Source: Lachnospiraceae bacterium
Lineage (GTDB): Bacteria > Bacillota > Clostridia > Lachnospirales > Lachnospiraceae
DNA: 64,000 nt
Direction of reading: 5' to 3'
NCBI GenBank assembly: GCA_017517305.1
Contig: JAFWZV010000020.1
Span: forward strand, 1 to 64,000
Part shown: positions 8,724-15,777 of the stretch, in pieces
Layout: the number at the start of each line of letters is the position of its first letter
Position numbering within the stretch: the stretch's first letter is position 1
The notes under the pieces: generated by a model
Database searches by the model: none
Told to the model about the DNA's origin: nothing
Seen by the model: the letters and a program-made list of their open reading frames with translations, nothing else
Program-made: the position numbers and the translations under genes

Positions 8724-10661
8724 TTATTTTTCCCTAATTAAACCTAGCTTGTAGCATTCAAGTAATTCTCGTAAATCACTTATTTGCTGTTTTATTTTCT
8801 TACCTTCATCAGTATCCTTGACCATAAGTCTATGGTCCATAACCTCTGTAATCTGAATCTCTGGAGTGTTCTCACCATCTCTTGTATATTCCTTGTGCTC
8901 TGCTAAAGCTAAGTGGTGAGAATTAAATATTAAGGTGTAGCCTGCGATACCAGTTTTACTATGGTAGACTTTTGAAAGTCCTCCATCTATGATGTAGAGC
9001 TTTCCATCTGCCTTTACAGGTCTTTCTCCATTTACAACCTTAACAGGTACATGACCATTGATTATATGGGCACCCTTCTTATCCATACCGAAAGCATCGA
9101 ATATCTTATCGCAATATTTCGCCTCTTTGGAAAATTCGTAATATGGATTATAGTGTTCCTTTGTAATCTCTTTATCACCGATAAAGAGATTTTCAAAGGT
9201 TGTCATTTGATCTTTGCCGAACAAAGGGGAGTCCGGACCAGACCATAGGTACCACATAAGATCAAGTGCTTTAAGCTTCTTCTCTGGTTCCTCAGAACCA
9301 TTTAAGTAATAAGCGTCTATGATTTTCTTTTCCAGATAATCCATAAGCTCTTTGCCGGATAATCTGCCAATAGAAGTGTTCCATGCTACAAATTCTCCTT
9401 GATCATCCATTGGAATACATCCATGGAAGAGAAGATTATTGTTACATATTTTATACATAGAACCATGTGAATACAAAAAGCGAATATGCTTATGTAATCT
9501 GCTTGAGTGAAGGAAGGAGTATCTTAATGCAGATATTAATCCTTGCTCTTCAGGAGTGAGAGAGTAGGGATCCTTTGGATTAATGGTTGGGAAATTGGTA
9601 TCCTTTAATTTATATTCCTTATCATTAATAGTGATTGTTCCCGTCTCATAATTTATCTTATCTAAAAATAGTCTGTTGTCTAATTTGTATTCTGGATGTC
9701 TCTTGATAAGCTGACCTTCAAGCTTAAGCTCAATAATTGTAATGGCCTTGCACATCTTAGCTGTTAGGTCCTCCTCCACAGAATCGTACTTGTTATGGTA
9801 CAATGTGTGTGGTCTAAAAATAAGGCACTCATCATCTTGATATGTGGCTGTTGCGAACATGGAAAGTGGTCTAAGATTGATTCCGTATCCATCCTCAAGT
9901 ACATCGAAGGAATTATAGCTTGTTGCAATTCTAAGTAGTGTTGCTATGCAAGCAGTATTTCCAGCAGCTGCACCCATCCAATTAATATCATGATTACCCC
10001 ACTGAATATCTACATTGTGAAAGGATGTAAGCTCATCCATAACATAATCCGCACGAGGACCCCTGTCGAATATGTCACCGATTATATGTAGATTGTCAAC
10101 CAGCAGGTTTTGTATAAGCTCTGATAAAGCTATTATAAAATCATCAGCAACCCTTGCATTAGTAACTGCATTGATTATTTCCTGGTAATATAATTTTTTA
10201 TTTTCTTCATTTTCATCAATATGTAATAGTTCTTCTATTGCGTAATCAAAGTATTTTGGTAGCTTCTTTCGAACCTTAGATCTTGTGTATTTTGAACCAA
10301 CCTCTCTGCAGATGGCAATCAGTCTATGAATAGTAAGTCGGTACCACTCATCATCTAGCTGTCCCGTATGTCTTCTATCAGCTAAAGCTTGATGTGGGTA
10401 GTAGATTAGGTTGGCTAGAGCAAGCTGTTCACTCTTAGGAAGCATATTTCCAAAGGTGTCATTAATCTTTGCTCGTATCACACCGGAAGCACTACGAAGG
10501 AAATGAATAAAGCTTTTGTATTCTCCGTGGATGTCAGAGAAAAAGTATTCATTTCCCTTTGGAAGCTCGAGGATTGCACTAAGGTTAATGATTTCAGCAG
10601 CACAACTATTTCCGTTGGGGAATTCGTGGCTTAATAACCTCAAGTAATCTAAATCTCTCAC
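8724..10661 (-). CDS. fbp: Fructose-1,6-bisphosphatase class III
   Basis: A 645-residue class III fructose-1,6-bisphosphatase, the gluconeogenic enzyme typical of Firmicutes, which removes the C1 phosphate of fructose 1,6-bisphosphate. The calcineurin-type metal motifs are clear: FFSDIHGEYKSF near residue 40, GDIFDRGPRADYVMD near 195, WGNHDINWMGAA near 220, and NGHVPVKVVNGE near the C-terminus. Length and motifs match the family over the full protein. GTG 10661 has AGGAGG seven bases upstream. It is a single-gene unit with a TTGCCA/TAATAT promoter and a perfect cre-like palindrome at about +7, which fits carbon catabolite repression of gluconeogenesis. Confidence 0.95.
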   Translation of the reverse strand: MRDLDYLRLLSHEFPNGNSCAAEIINLSAILELPKGNEYFFSDIHGEYKSFIHFLRSASGVIRAKINDTFGNMLPKSEQLALANLIYYPHQALADRRHTGQLDDEWYRLTIHRLIAICREVGSKYTRSKVRKKLPKYFDYAIEELLHIDENEENKKLYYQEIINAVTNARVADDFIIALSELIQNLLVDNLHIIGDIFDRGPRADYVMDELTSFHNVDIQWGNHDINWMGAAAGNTACIATLLRIATSYNSFDVLEDGYGINLRPLSMFATATYQDDECLIFRPHTLYHNKYDSVEEDLTAKMCKAITIIELKLEGQLIKRHPEYKLDNRLFLDKINYETGTITINDKEYKLKDTNFPTINPKDPYSLTPEEQGLISALRYSFLHSSRLHKHIRFLYSHGSMYKICNNNLLFHGCIPMDDQGEFVAWNTSIGRLSGKELMDYLEKKIIDAYYLNGSEEPEKKLKALDLMWYLWSGPDSPLFGKDQMTTFENLFIGDKEITKEHYNPYYEFSKEAKYCDKIFDAFGMDKKGAHIINGHVPVKVVNGERPVKADGKLYIIDGGLSKVYHSKTGIAGYTLIFNSHHLALAEHKEYTRDGENTPEIQITEVMDHRLMVKDTDEGKKIKQQISDLRELLECYKLGLIREK

Positions 10662-10732
10662 TTCCTGGCCTCCTGACTCATGTGTGTAGCTTTCGCTACG
10701 ATGTGTAAATAAAAAGAAAGTAGTTGTTATGA

Positions 10733-10746
10733 AATGTAAGCGCTTA
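10733..10746. promoter_or_regulatory. cre-like operator upstream of fbp
   Basis: TGTAAGCGCTTACA is a perfect 14-bp palindrome matching the catabolite-responsive element consensus bound by CcpA and related LacI-family repressors. The symmetry extends to 20 bp (10730-10749). It lies just downstream of the predicted -10 box, where bound protein would block initiation or early elongation. Which regulator binds it cannot be told from this window. Confidence 0.8.
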
Positions 10747-10759
10747 CATTTCTATAGTC

Positions 10760-10788
10760 ACATATTAACACTAGAATCATAATATGGC
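10760..10788 (-). promoter_or_regulatory. Promoter of fbp
   Basis: On the minus strand TTGCCA (10788-10783) is spaced 17 bases from TAATAT (10765-10760). Transcription would start near 10753, leaving a leader of about 90 bases. The interval 10662-10972 otherwise holds the operator and the terminator of the next gene; nothing else is recognised. Confidence 0.65.
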
Positions 10789-10920
10789 AAGAATTTTTTT
10801 TGAAAAAACATAAATTAGATAATATTTAAGTGTTTTTGGCGTCGAATGACAAAAATTATGTATTTATAGCTCGCCATTTTTTAGTTTTATAGAAGCAAAG
10901 CATAGTAATTTGACAAAGAA

Positions 10921-10964
10921 AAAGCCTAGCAACTAGTTTGTTTTAAAACTAGCTGATAGGCTTT
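10921..10964 (-). terminator. Terminator after the NTF2-like gene
   Basis: AAAGCCTA (10921-10928) pairs with TAGGCTTT (10957-10964) with an inner AACTAG-type arm. On the minus strand it is followed by TTTTTCTTT, as expected for the SDR/NTF2-like transcript. Confidence 0.75.
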
Positions 10965-10972
10965 AGATATCA

Positions 10973-11305
10973 TTATTTTGGTCTTACGGTAAGTCTTGTA
11001 ATAAGTCCATTCTCATCAACACGTCTAACTGTGGCTATACACATTACGTAGTACCCACCAATTGATGCAATGAATTCTGCCTGTTCATCATTAACTATCT
11101 CTGCCTCAGAGATTAAATACTGGCGGAATGTGAATTTGTTCTTGAAGAACATATCAATTGCTTCACGTCCATATACATGATACTCCTGACGACCTGTTGC
11201 GTTAGGGCAGTAGTCACGTAAGGTTCCATCCTCAGCAAAGCACATGGAAAGTGCTTTATTATCACAATTCTTTAATGCTTCTACATATTTTTCTATAGCT
11301 TTCAT
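10973..11305 (-). CDS. NTF2/SnoaL-like protein
   Basis: A 110-residue cytosolic protein with the NTF2-like cone fold pattern: an N-terminal helix (AIEKYVEALKNCDNKALSMCF), a loop with DGTLRDYCP, then YGREAIDMFF and a set of beta strands to the C-terminus. The family includes dehydratases, isomerases, cyclases and pure binding proteins; no catalytic Asp-His pair can be assigned with confidence. It begins 11 bases after the SDR gene ends, with TAGGAGG before its ATG, so it is in the same operon and probably acts on the same small molecule. Its 110 residues are shorter than bile acid dehydratase BaiE. Confidence 0.7.
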   Translation of the reverse strand: MKAIEKYVEALKNCDNKALSMCFAEDGTLRDYCPNATGRQEYHVYGREAIDMFFKNKFTFRQYLISEAEIVNDEQAEFIASIGGYYVMCIATVRRVDENGLITRLTVRPK

Positions 11306-11316
11306 ATTCGCACCTC

Positions 11317-12105
11317 CTAATATACCTTCTCTGAGTTAAGTAATGCATCTGTTCCGCCATCTGTAAAGAGAATGATTCCGTTTATTCCTCTTGCTCTATT
11401 TGACAGAAGGAAACGCATAGATTCTGCTATTTCTTCAGGATCCATAAGTGCATCTGAACCATATCTTACAGGTATAGGTAATGCACTAACTGCAAATTTT
11501 GCAGCGTCACTTAGGGAATCGGTCATAGCAGTACGTACATTTCCAGGTGCAACAGCATTGACGCGAACACCTCTTGCTGCCCATGATGTAGAGATTCTTC
11601 TTACCCAACGGGCTAATGCATATTTTGTTGCCATATAGATTGACTGACCAACAGTCTGGTTTGTGGCATCCATAGTTTTCACGATGTTACAGATACGCTG
11701 CTCGTCACCTACATTGTTAAGTAAGTCTACGATGTCCATACGTCCTGTACCCTGTGAGATAGTATTTGAAACAGTTACTACAACACTTCCGTTCTTCTTC
11801 TGTAGTAAATCGAATAAGCCTCTTGCAAGCTTAACTGTTCCAAAGTAGTTTAGAGATATAACCAATTCCAGATTTCCACAATTACCTGATACACCTGCGT
11901 TGCAGATTATGCCATCGATACCATCAGGACATTTTTCTATTATACCTTCTATAGCAGTGTCACGTCCCTCCTGAGTGGCAAGGTTGGCGCAGATATCCCC
12001 ACCGCGCAAATCTACATTGATTACCTCGTGACCATCACTCTTAAGTAGTTCAACAGCAGCAGCACCGATTCCGCTGGAACCACCTGTTACAACATAAGTT
12101 CCCAT
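11317..12105 (-). CDS. SDR oxidoreductase, 3-alpha-hydroxysteroid dehydrogenase-like
   Basis: A 262-residue classical short-chain dehydrogenase. The cofactor motif TGGSSGIG is at residues 7-14, NAG at 69-71, a catalytic Ser near 113, and YMATK with Tyr157 and Lys161. NVDLRG (30-35) puts Asp after the second strand, which favours NAD over NADP. The overall wording, including LATQEGRDTAI, SLNYFG and the DGG-containing tail, resembles the 3-alpha-hydroxysteroid dehydrogenase/carbonyl reductase group. Such enzymes oxidise or reduce hydroxy/keto groups of steroids or other ring compounds; the real substrate is unknown. AGGGAGG precedes ATG 12105. A NTF2-like gene follows in the same operon. Confidence 0.85.
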   Translation of the reverse strand: MGTYVVTGGSSGIGAAAVELLKSDGHEVINVDLRGGDICANLATQEGRDTAIEGIIEKCPDGIDGIICNAGVSGNCGNLELVISLNYFGTVKLARGLFDLLQKKNGSVVVTVSNTISQGTGRMDIVDLLNNVGDEQRICNIVKTMDATNQTVGQSIYMATKYALARWVRRISTSWAARGVRVNAVAPGNVRTAMTDSLSDAAKFAVSALPIPVRYGSDALMDPEEIAESMRFLLSNRARGINGIILFTDGGTDALLNSEKVY

Positions 12106-12162
12106 AGTTAATTCCTCCCTAATGTCATAGCTGATACCTCAGCTGTTTTTTATAATTTAGGA

Positions 12163-12190
12163 ATTATAATCAAAGAAAAAATTTTGTCAA
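12163..12190 (-). promoter_or_regulatory. Promoter of the SDR/NTF2-like operon
   Basis: On the minus strand TTGACA (12190-12185) is followed after 16 bases by TATAAT (12168-12163), near-perfect for the housekeeping sigma factor. A small AGCTGA/TCAGCT hairpin lies in the leader at 12129-12144, just before the ribosome site. Confidence 0.75.
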
Positions 12191-12251
12191 TAGGGCAAAA
12201 ATGACGAAAAGCCTTAAAATACAAGGGAGAACAGGCGAAAAACCTAGGAAA

Positions 12252-12265
12252 TGTAAGCGCTTACA
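12252..12265. promoter_or_regulatory. cre-like operator upstream of the SDR operon
   Basis: The same TGTAAGCGCTTACA palindrome as in front of fbp. Here it lies about 60 bases upstream of the -35 box, a position at which CcpA-type regulators more often activate than repress. This is inference from position only. Confidence 0.65.
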
Positions 12266-12266
12266 C

Positions 12267-12319
12267 AAAAATTCAATCTAATAAAAAATTTTTGTATTTT
12301 TTTATTAGATTGAATTTTT
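12267..12319. repeat. Long AT-only inverted repeat
   Basis: A 22-base arm beginning AAAAATTCAATCTAATAA (from 12267) is the reverse complement of the segment ending at 12319, around a short T/A loop. It abuts the cre-like palindrome. It has almost no G or C, so it is a poor terminator stem, although T-runs flank it. It may be a regulator site, a weak bidirectional terminator or a cruciform. Confidence 0.6.
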
Positions 12320-12337
12320 TGAAATTAATAAAGACAA

Positions 12338-12380
12338 AAAGAGGATGAAGGCTTCTGATTACAGTACCTTCATCCTCTTT
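12338..12380 (-). terminator. Terminator of the GntR/ABC operon
   Basis: AAAGAGGATGAAGG (12338-12351) pairs perfectly with CCTTCATCCTCTTT (12367-12380), followed on the minus strand by T-rich sequence. It lies 16 bases after the permease stop. Confidence 0.8.
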
Positions 12381-12395
12381 AACTATGGTTTTATT

Positions 12396-13076
12396 TTAGT
12401 ATTCCTTCTTCATCATAATCTTATATGAAAATACATATGAGATAGCAAGGATAATAACTAATACTAAGAGGAATGCACCTGCGATTATTGCATCTTGTGC
12501 TACCTGGCTTGAAGGAAGCTTTGCGAGTACATCCATAGCCATACCTTTTAAATCAATATGGAAAACCTCTGTTAAAAGCTTATAACCACCTACGATAATA
12601 ACCGCTATGGCTGCAACAGATAGGAAGATAGCAGTTCTGCTTTTCTCTACACCAAACTTAAGCTCCAAAGGAATATTTACAGCTAACATAAGTCCAACAC
12701 CAACTGTAGAGCCTGTAGTAGAAGCGATTACTGTGCTGGTGTTAACATCGATGCCAAAGAGCTGACCTAATAGCATACAAATGACTATTGATGCAACACA
12801 TGAGCAAAGAAGATTTAATGCAGTGAATACGTACTTTTCTATAACATACAGCTTTCTTGTTGTAGGTAGTGAAAGTATGAATAACATACCACCGTTAATA
12901 TCATCGTAAGAAATAGTTGTAAGCGCAAGCATAGACATTAAAATTACTATATATGTTGCGGCAAATGTAACATCCTTATTTGTGTATGCAAAGAATGCAC
13001 CGAAAAAAATTGCTACTAAAAATAGCTTTTTCTGATTTAATATTATCTTTAAGTCCTTAATTAATAATCCCTTCAT
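12396..13076 (-). CDS. ABC-2 type transporter permease
   Basis: About 226 residues with six predicted membrane helices, beginning MKGLLIKDLKIILNQKKLF, which is the usual opening of ABC-2 type permeases. It should form the membrane part of an exporter with the ATPase encoded just before it. The start ATG at 13076 overlaps the ATPase stop (TAATG), so translation is coupled; a longer frame extending upstream lies inside the ATPase gene and is not used. The GntR regulator at the operon head suggests a YtrA-type system responding to cell-envelope stress or a cationic peptide. Substrate unknown. Confidence 0.8.
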   Translation of the reverse strand: MKGLLIKDLKIILNQKKLFLVAIFFGAFFAYTNKDVTFAATYIVILMSMLALTTISYDDINGGMLFILSLPTTRKLYVIEKYVFTALNLLCSCVASIVICMLLGQLFGIDVNTSTVIASTTGSTVGVGLMLAVNIPLELKFGVEKSRTAIFLSVAAIAVIIVGGYKLLTEVFHIDLKGMAMDVLAKLPSSQVAQDAIIAGAFLLVLVIILAISYVFSYKIMMKKEY

Positions 13077-13927
13077 TATTTTCTCTCCCCCTGTACCATT
13101 AAAATTATAAAGTCGTCGATATTTCCCTTTTCGATAGCTACCTGTGGATAATTCTCCTGATAGAAGTCCTTCTGGTTTGTAAGGCAAAGGTAGCCAAATT
13201 TCTCCCTCTTTGTAGCAATGATGTATTGCTTATCTATAGTGTCATACTGGTTATCAGTAAGCTTTAATATTCCGTATTCTGATAGAAGAACGTCAGTCTC
13301 CTCGTGGATGATAATCTCTCCGTTAGATATCATATAAAAGTCATCACAAAGCCCCTCTAAGTCAGTTGAGATATGAGAGCTTATAAGTATGCCTCGTCTG
13401 TCATCCTCCATATATTCTCTAAGCATATCAAGAAGCTCATTTCTCATAATAACATCAAGACCTGCAGTTGGCTCATCTAAGATAAGTAGCTCTGCATCGT
13501 GAGACAATGCAATGATTAGCTTAAGCTTAGCCTTCATACCTGTTGAGAAATCCTTGATGGTTTTATCAAGAGGTATCTTATACTGGTGGCATTTTGCAAT
13601 GTAATCAGTTTCTGAAAAGCTCTTGTACATAGCCTTCAGTATATTTACAAGATCCTTAGCTCTTAAGTAATCAAATGTGTTTGCCTCTGTTAAGACAACT
13701 CCTAGCTTCTCCTTATCCTTTGGTGTTATCTCGTTAAGCTTCTTTCCGAACATTTCTATATCCCCACTGTCTGGAAAGATAAGACCTAAGATGGATTTGA
13801 AGGTAGTACTTTTTCCCGCACCGTTGCTACCTACAAGACCTGTAACCTGTCCCCTTTTTACTTCGATGGAACAATCAAGCTTAAATGTTCCGTAATCCTT
13901 TTTTACATTCTCCAATTTTAATAACAT
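13076..13927 (-). CDS. ABC transporter ATP-binding protein
   Basis: About 283 residues. Walker A is GSNGAGKST at residues 33-41, the signature is FSTGMKAKL (a degenerate form of LSGGQ common in exporters), and Walker B is ELLILDEPTAGLD. A C-terminal extension of about 80 residues follows the ATPase core, as in many GntR-linked exporters. It would power the ABC-2 permease encoded downstream. ATG 13927 is chosen because GGAGG lies eight bases upstream; the TTG at 13942 is part of that ribosome site. The distance to the GntR gene is about 33 bases, so the three genes form one operon. Confidence 0.88.
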   Translation of the reverse strand: MLLKLENVKKDYGTFKLDCSIEVKRGQVTGLVGSNGAGKSTTFKSILGLIFPDSGDIEMFGKKLNEITPKDKEKLGVVLTEANTFDYLRAKDLVNILKAMYKSFSETDYIAKCHQYKIPLDKTIKDFSTGMKAKLKLIIALSHDAELLILDEPTAGLDVIMRNELLDMLREYMEDDRRGILISSHISTDLEGLCDDFYMISNGEIIIHEETDVLLSEYGILKLTDNQYDTIDKQYIIATKREKFGYLCLTNQKDFYQENYPQVAIEKGNIDDFIILMVQGERK

Positions 13928-13960
13928 AGATTTTTCCTCCAAGATTCATAAAGTGTTTTT

Positions 13961-14338
13961 TTACTGGAAGTCACTTAACACTACCTCAAAAAGGTTTTGT
14001 GTATCTTCATTAGACATTCCACATTCTCTGGCCTTTCGAATTCCCTGTTCAAAAAGCTTTTCTACTTCTTTTTGCTTCTCCTCCATAGCAATATTAGGAT
14101 TAATGTTAGCTACGAAGCTTCCCTTGCCATGAACTGTTACTATGTAACCCTCTTGTTCCATAGCGTCGTAGGCTTTCTTAACTGTTAGAGCGCTTATCCT
14201 AAGATCCTTCGATAGAGTTCTTACAGAAGGAAGCATGACGTCCGGTTTTAATTGTCCGGATATGATTTTGTCTTTCATCTGCATGACTATCTGTTCGTAG
14301 ATAGGAGTCATAGATGAGTTGTTAATTATTAAATTCAT
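13961..14338 (-). CDS. GntR-family regulator, YtrA subfamily
   Basis: A 125-residue DNA-binding protein. The winged helix covers residues 10-75 (PIYEQIVMQMKDKIISG, LPSVRTLSKDLRISALTVKKAYDAMEQEGYI, HGKGSFVA), followed by a short 50-residue helical tail rather than a large effector domain, which defines the YtrA group. These proteins usually repress their own operon, here with an ABC exporter. AGGAGG lies 11 bases before ATG 14338. The promoter immediately upstream is bracketed by an inverted repeat that is the obvious operator. Confidence 0.88.
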   Translation of the reverse strand: MNLIINNSSMTPIYEQIVMQMKDKIISGQLKPDVMLPSVRTLSKDLRISALTVKKAYDAMEQEGYIVTVHGKGSFVANINPNIAMEEKQKEVEKLFEQGIRKARECGMSNEDTQNLFEVVLSDFQ

Positions 14339-14360
14339 AGGTTGATCATCCTCCTGATGT

Positions 14361-14409
14361 AAACAGTATATAACAGTTTATATCTGTTGTCAACTGTTTT
14401 ATACTGTTT
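14361..14409 (-). promoter_or_regulatory. Promoter and GntR operator
   Basis: On the minus strand TTGACA (14393-14388) is spaced 17 bases from TATACT (14370-14365). Two inverted half-sites of the type AAACAGTATAWAACAG lie at 14361-14376 and 14394-14409; 15 of 16 positions match after reverse complementing. One covers the -10 box and the other abuts the -35 box, an arrangement that fits autorepression by the GntR protein. Confidence 0.75.
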
Positions 14410-14437
14410 ATTTCGATTTTTTTCAAAATAATAAAAA

Positions 14438-14500
14438 TGTGCCTAAAAAGCCTTTATTTTCACCATTCTTGGTGAATTACAATATGGCATAATAAGCACA
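14438..14500. terminator. Probable terminator downstream of the HD-GYP gene
   Basis: TGTGC (14438-14442) pairs with GCACA (14496-14500) around an inner TTCACCA-TTCT-TGGTGAA hairpin (14459-14476), with T-runs on both outer sides. The stem is interrupted, so termination may be weak. Confidence 0.4.
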
Positions 14501-14534
14501 TTTTTCATAATTATAATGATATTTATAAAGATTT

Positions 14535-15578
14535 TTATAATATTTCTTCTATGAATACAGTTCGTTCTTTGCCAAGATCTATTATTTTATCTTCACTGAT
14601 AGGGCGGTTTACTCTGTTGTAATATATCTTAACAATAGGACGAGGACCTTCATTTTTTCGAATATTTGACACAATACCAATTTCCTTAGTGGATAATCGG
14701 ACCATCTCACCTAGAGGATAGATAGGGATGTTGTTAACAAAGGCCTTAACTACACATGGATCATAATATATTCCGCTGGTTCCGTAGAGTTCCTCTACAG
14801 CCATATATGGTTGGATGCCCTTAGTTAAGGAATCTGCATAGCTTGCACAAACACTTACTATTCTGGCAAGAATAGGGATGTCCTCACCAACAAGCTGCTT
14901 AGGGTAACCGGAACCATTCCATCTTTCATGATGGTATTGGATAGTATTGGCTATCATTTTAGGGATGTTATGCTGCAGGGCAAAATAGTAACCATAGGTT
15001 GGATGCTCTAACCAAAGCTTTTCTTGTTGTGGGGTAAATTCATCCATCTTAACTAGGCTAGGCATTTCGGCTAGGCCGATATCATGAAGCAATCCACCTA
15101 TAACAGCAGAGATTATCTCTTCGTTGCTAAGCCTCATAGCTCCTGCAACAAGGCCGCTTAAGACCGCTGTGTATATGCTGGCATCATAAAGCCTAGTTTT
15201 GTCTATAATTCTAAGCTGCACTAGAAAATCAAGAACATATTCACTTTTTGCTATTTGTACTATGAATTTCTCGAGGTTTGCTGCAACATTTACCACATTG
15301 TCGTTCTTGTTTGCCTCAGGACTTTTAGGCGCAGTTTCCCTTAGCTTCTTAATGTAGTCATTAATCAGCATTTTTTGCATTTTGTCAAAGGGGGATACAA
15401 ATATAGAATTTCTGTCCTTTATTCCTACTTGAGTAATGTTTAGCTCTTTAAGCTTTTCGATGTTGCGAAGATTTAAGATTGAACCTGCTTTTAAGAGACA
15501 CTGACCATTTTCTGGAGAAATAATAGCCTGCTCTAATTCCATACCTGCTTTAACGTCAAGTATATTTAAAATACCCAT
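14535..15578 (-). CDS. HD-GYP domain protein, probably degenerate
   Basis: A 347-residue soluble protein. The N-terminal 110 residues resemble the leader domain often found before HD-GYP domains. The HD-GYP domain follows, with HD at 165-166, HH at 216-217 and GYP at 224-226. HD-GYP enzymes break down cyclic di-GMP using two or three metals. Some expected residues differ here: the first metal His aligns with Ala133 (YDASIY), HDxGK reads HDIGL, and the usual ADxYDA reads CASYADS, replacing a metal-binding Asp. It may have lost activity or changed to a binding role. GAGGT precedes the ATG. A chemoreceptor gene is divergent. Confidence 0.8.
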   Translation of the reverse strand: MGILNILDVKAGMELEQAIISPENGQCLLKAGSILNLRNIEKLKELNITQVGIKDRNSIFVSPFDKMQKMLINDYIKKLRETAPKSPEANKNDNVVNVAANLEKFIVQIAKSEYVLDFLVQLRIIDKTRLYDASIYTAVLSGLVAGAMRLSNEEIISAVIGGLLHDIGLAEMPSLVKMDEFTPQQEKLWLEHPTYGYYFALQHNIPKMIANTIQYHHERWNGSGYPKQLVGEDIPILARIVSVCASYADSLTKGIQPYMAVEELYGTSGIYYDPCVVKAFVNNIPIYPLGEMVRLSTKEIGIVSNIRKNEGPRPIVKIYYNRVNRPISEDKIIDLGKERTVFIEEIL

Positions 15579-15696
15579 AATAATACCTCACTTGGTGATA
15601 AAACAATGGTTACATAAATATTATACATTATGTATATATGCTGTGGCAATGATAAGTTTTACTTTAAACCTTATTGCTATGATTTTAGGTTTTTCG

Positions 15697-15726
15697 TTGA
15701 TGAAAATACTTATATTATGATATAAT
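15697..15726 (+). promoter_or_regulatory. Promoter of the chemoreceptor gene
   Basis: TTGATG (15697-15702) is followed after 18 bases by TATAAT (15721-15726). The form is that of the housekeeping sigma factor; I found no flagellar-sigma type motif. The start codon is about 50 bases downstream. Confidence 0.5.
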
Positions 15727-15777
15727 TTACATTAGTAAGTTTTCTTATGATTAAGGTAAAAGATAAGGGGTGTTAGT

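Noticed and set aside
10973-12105. Bile acid (bai) operon
   Set aside because: Only two folds are shared. The NTF2-like protein is much shorter than BaiE, and CoA ligase, flavoenzyme and transporter genes are missing.
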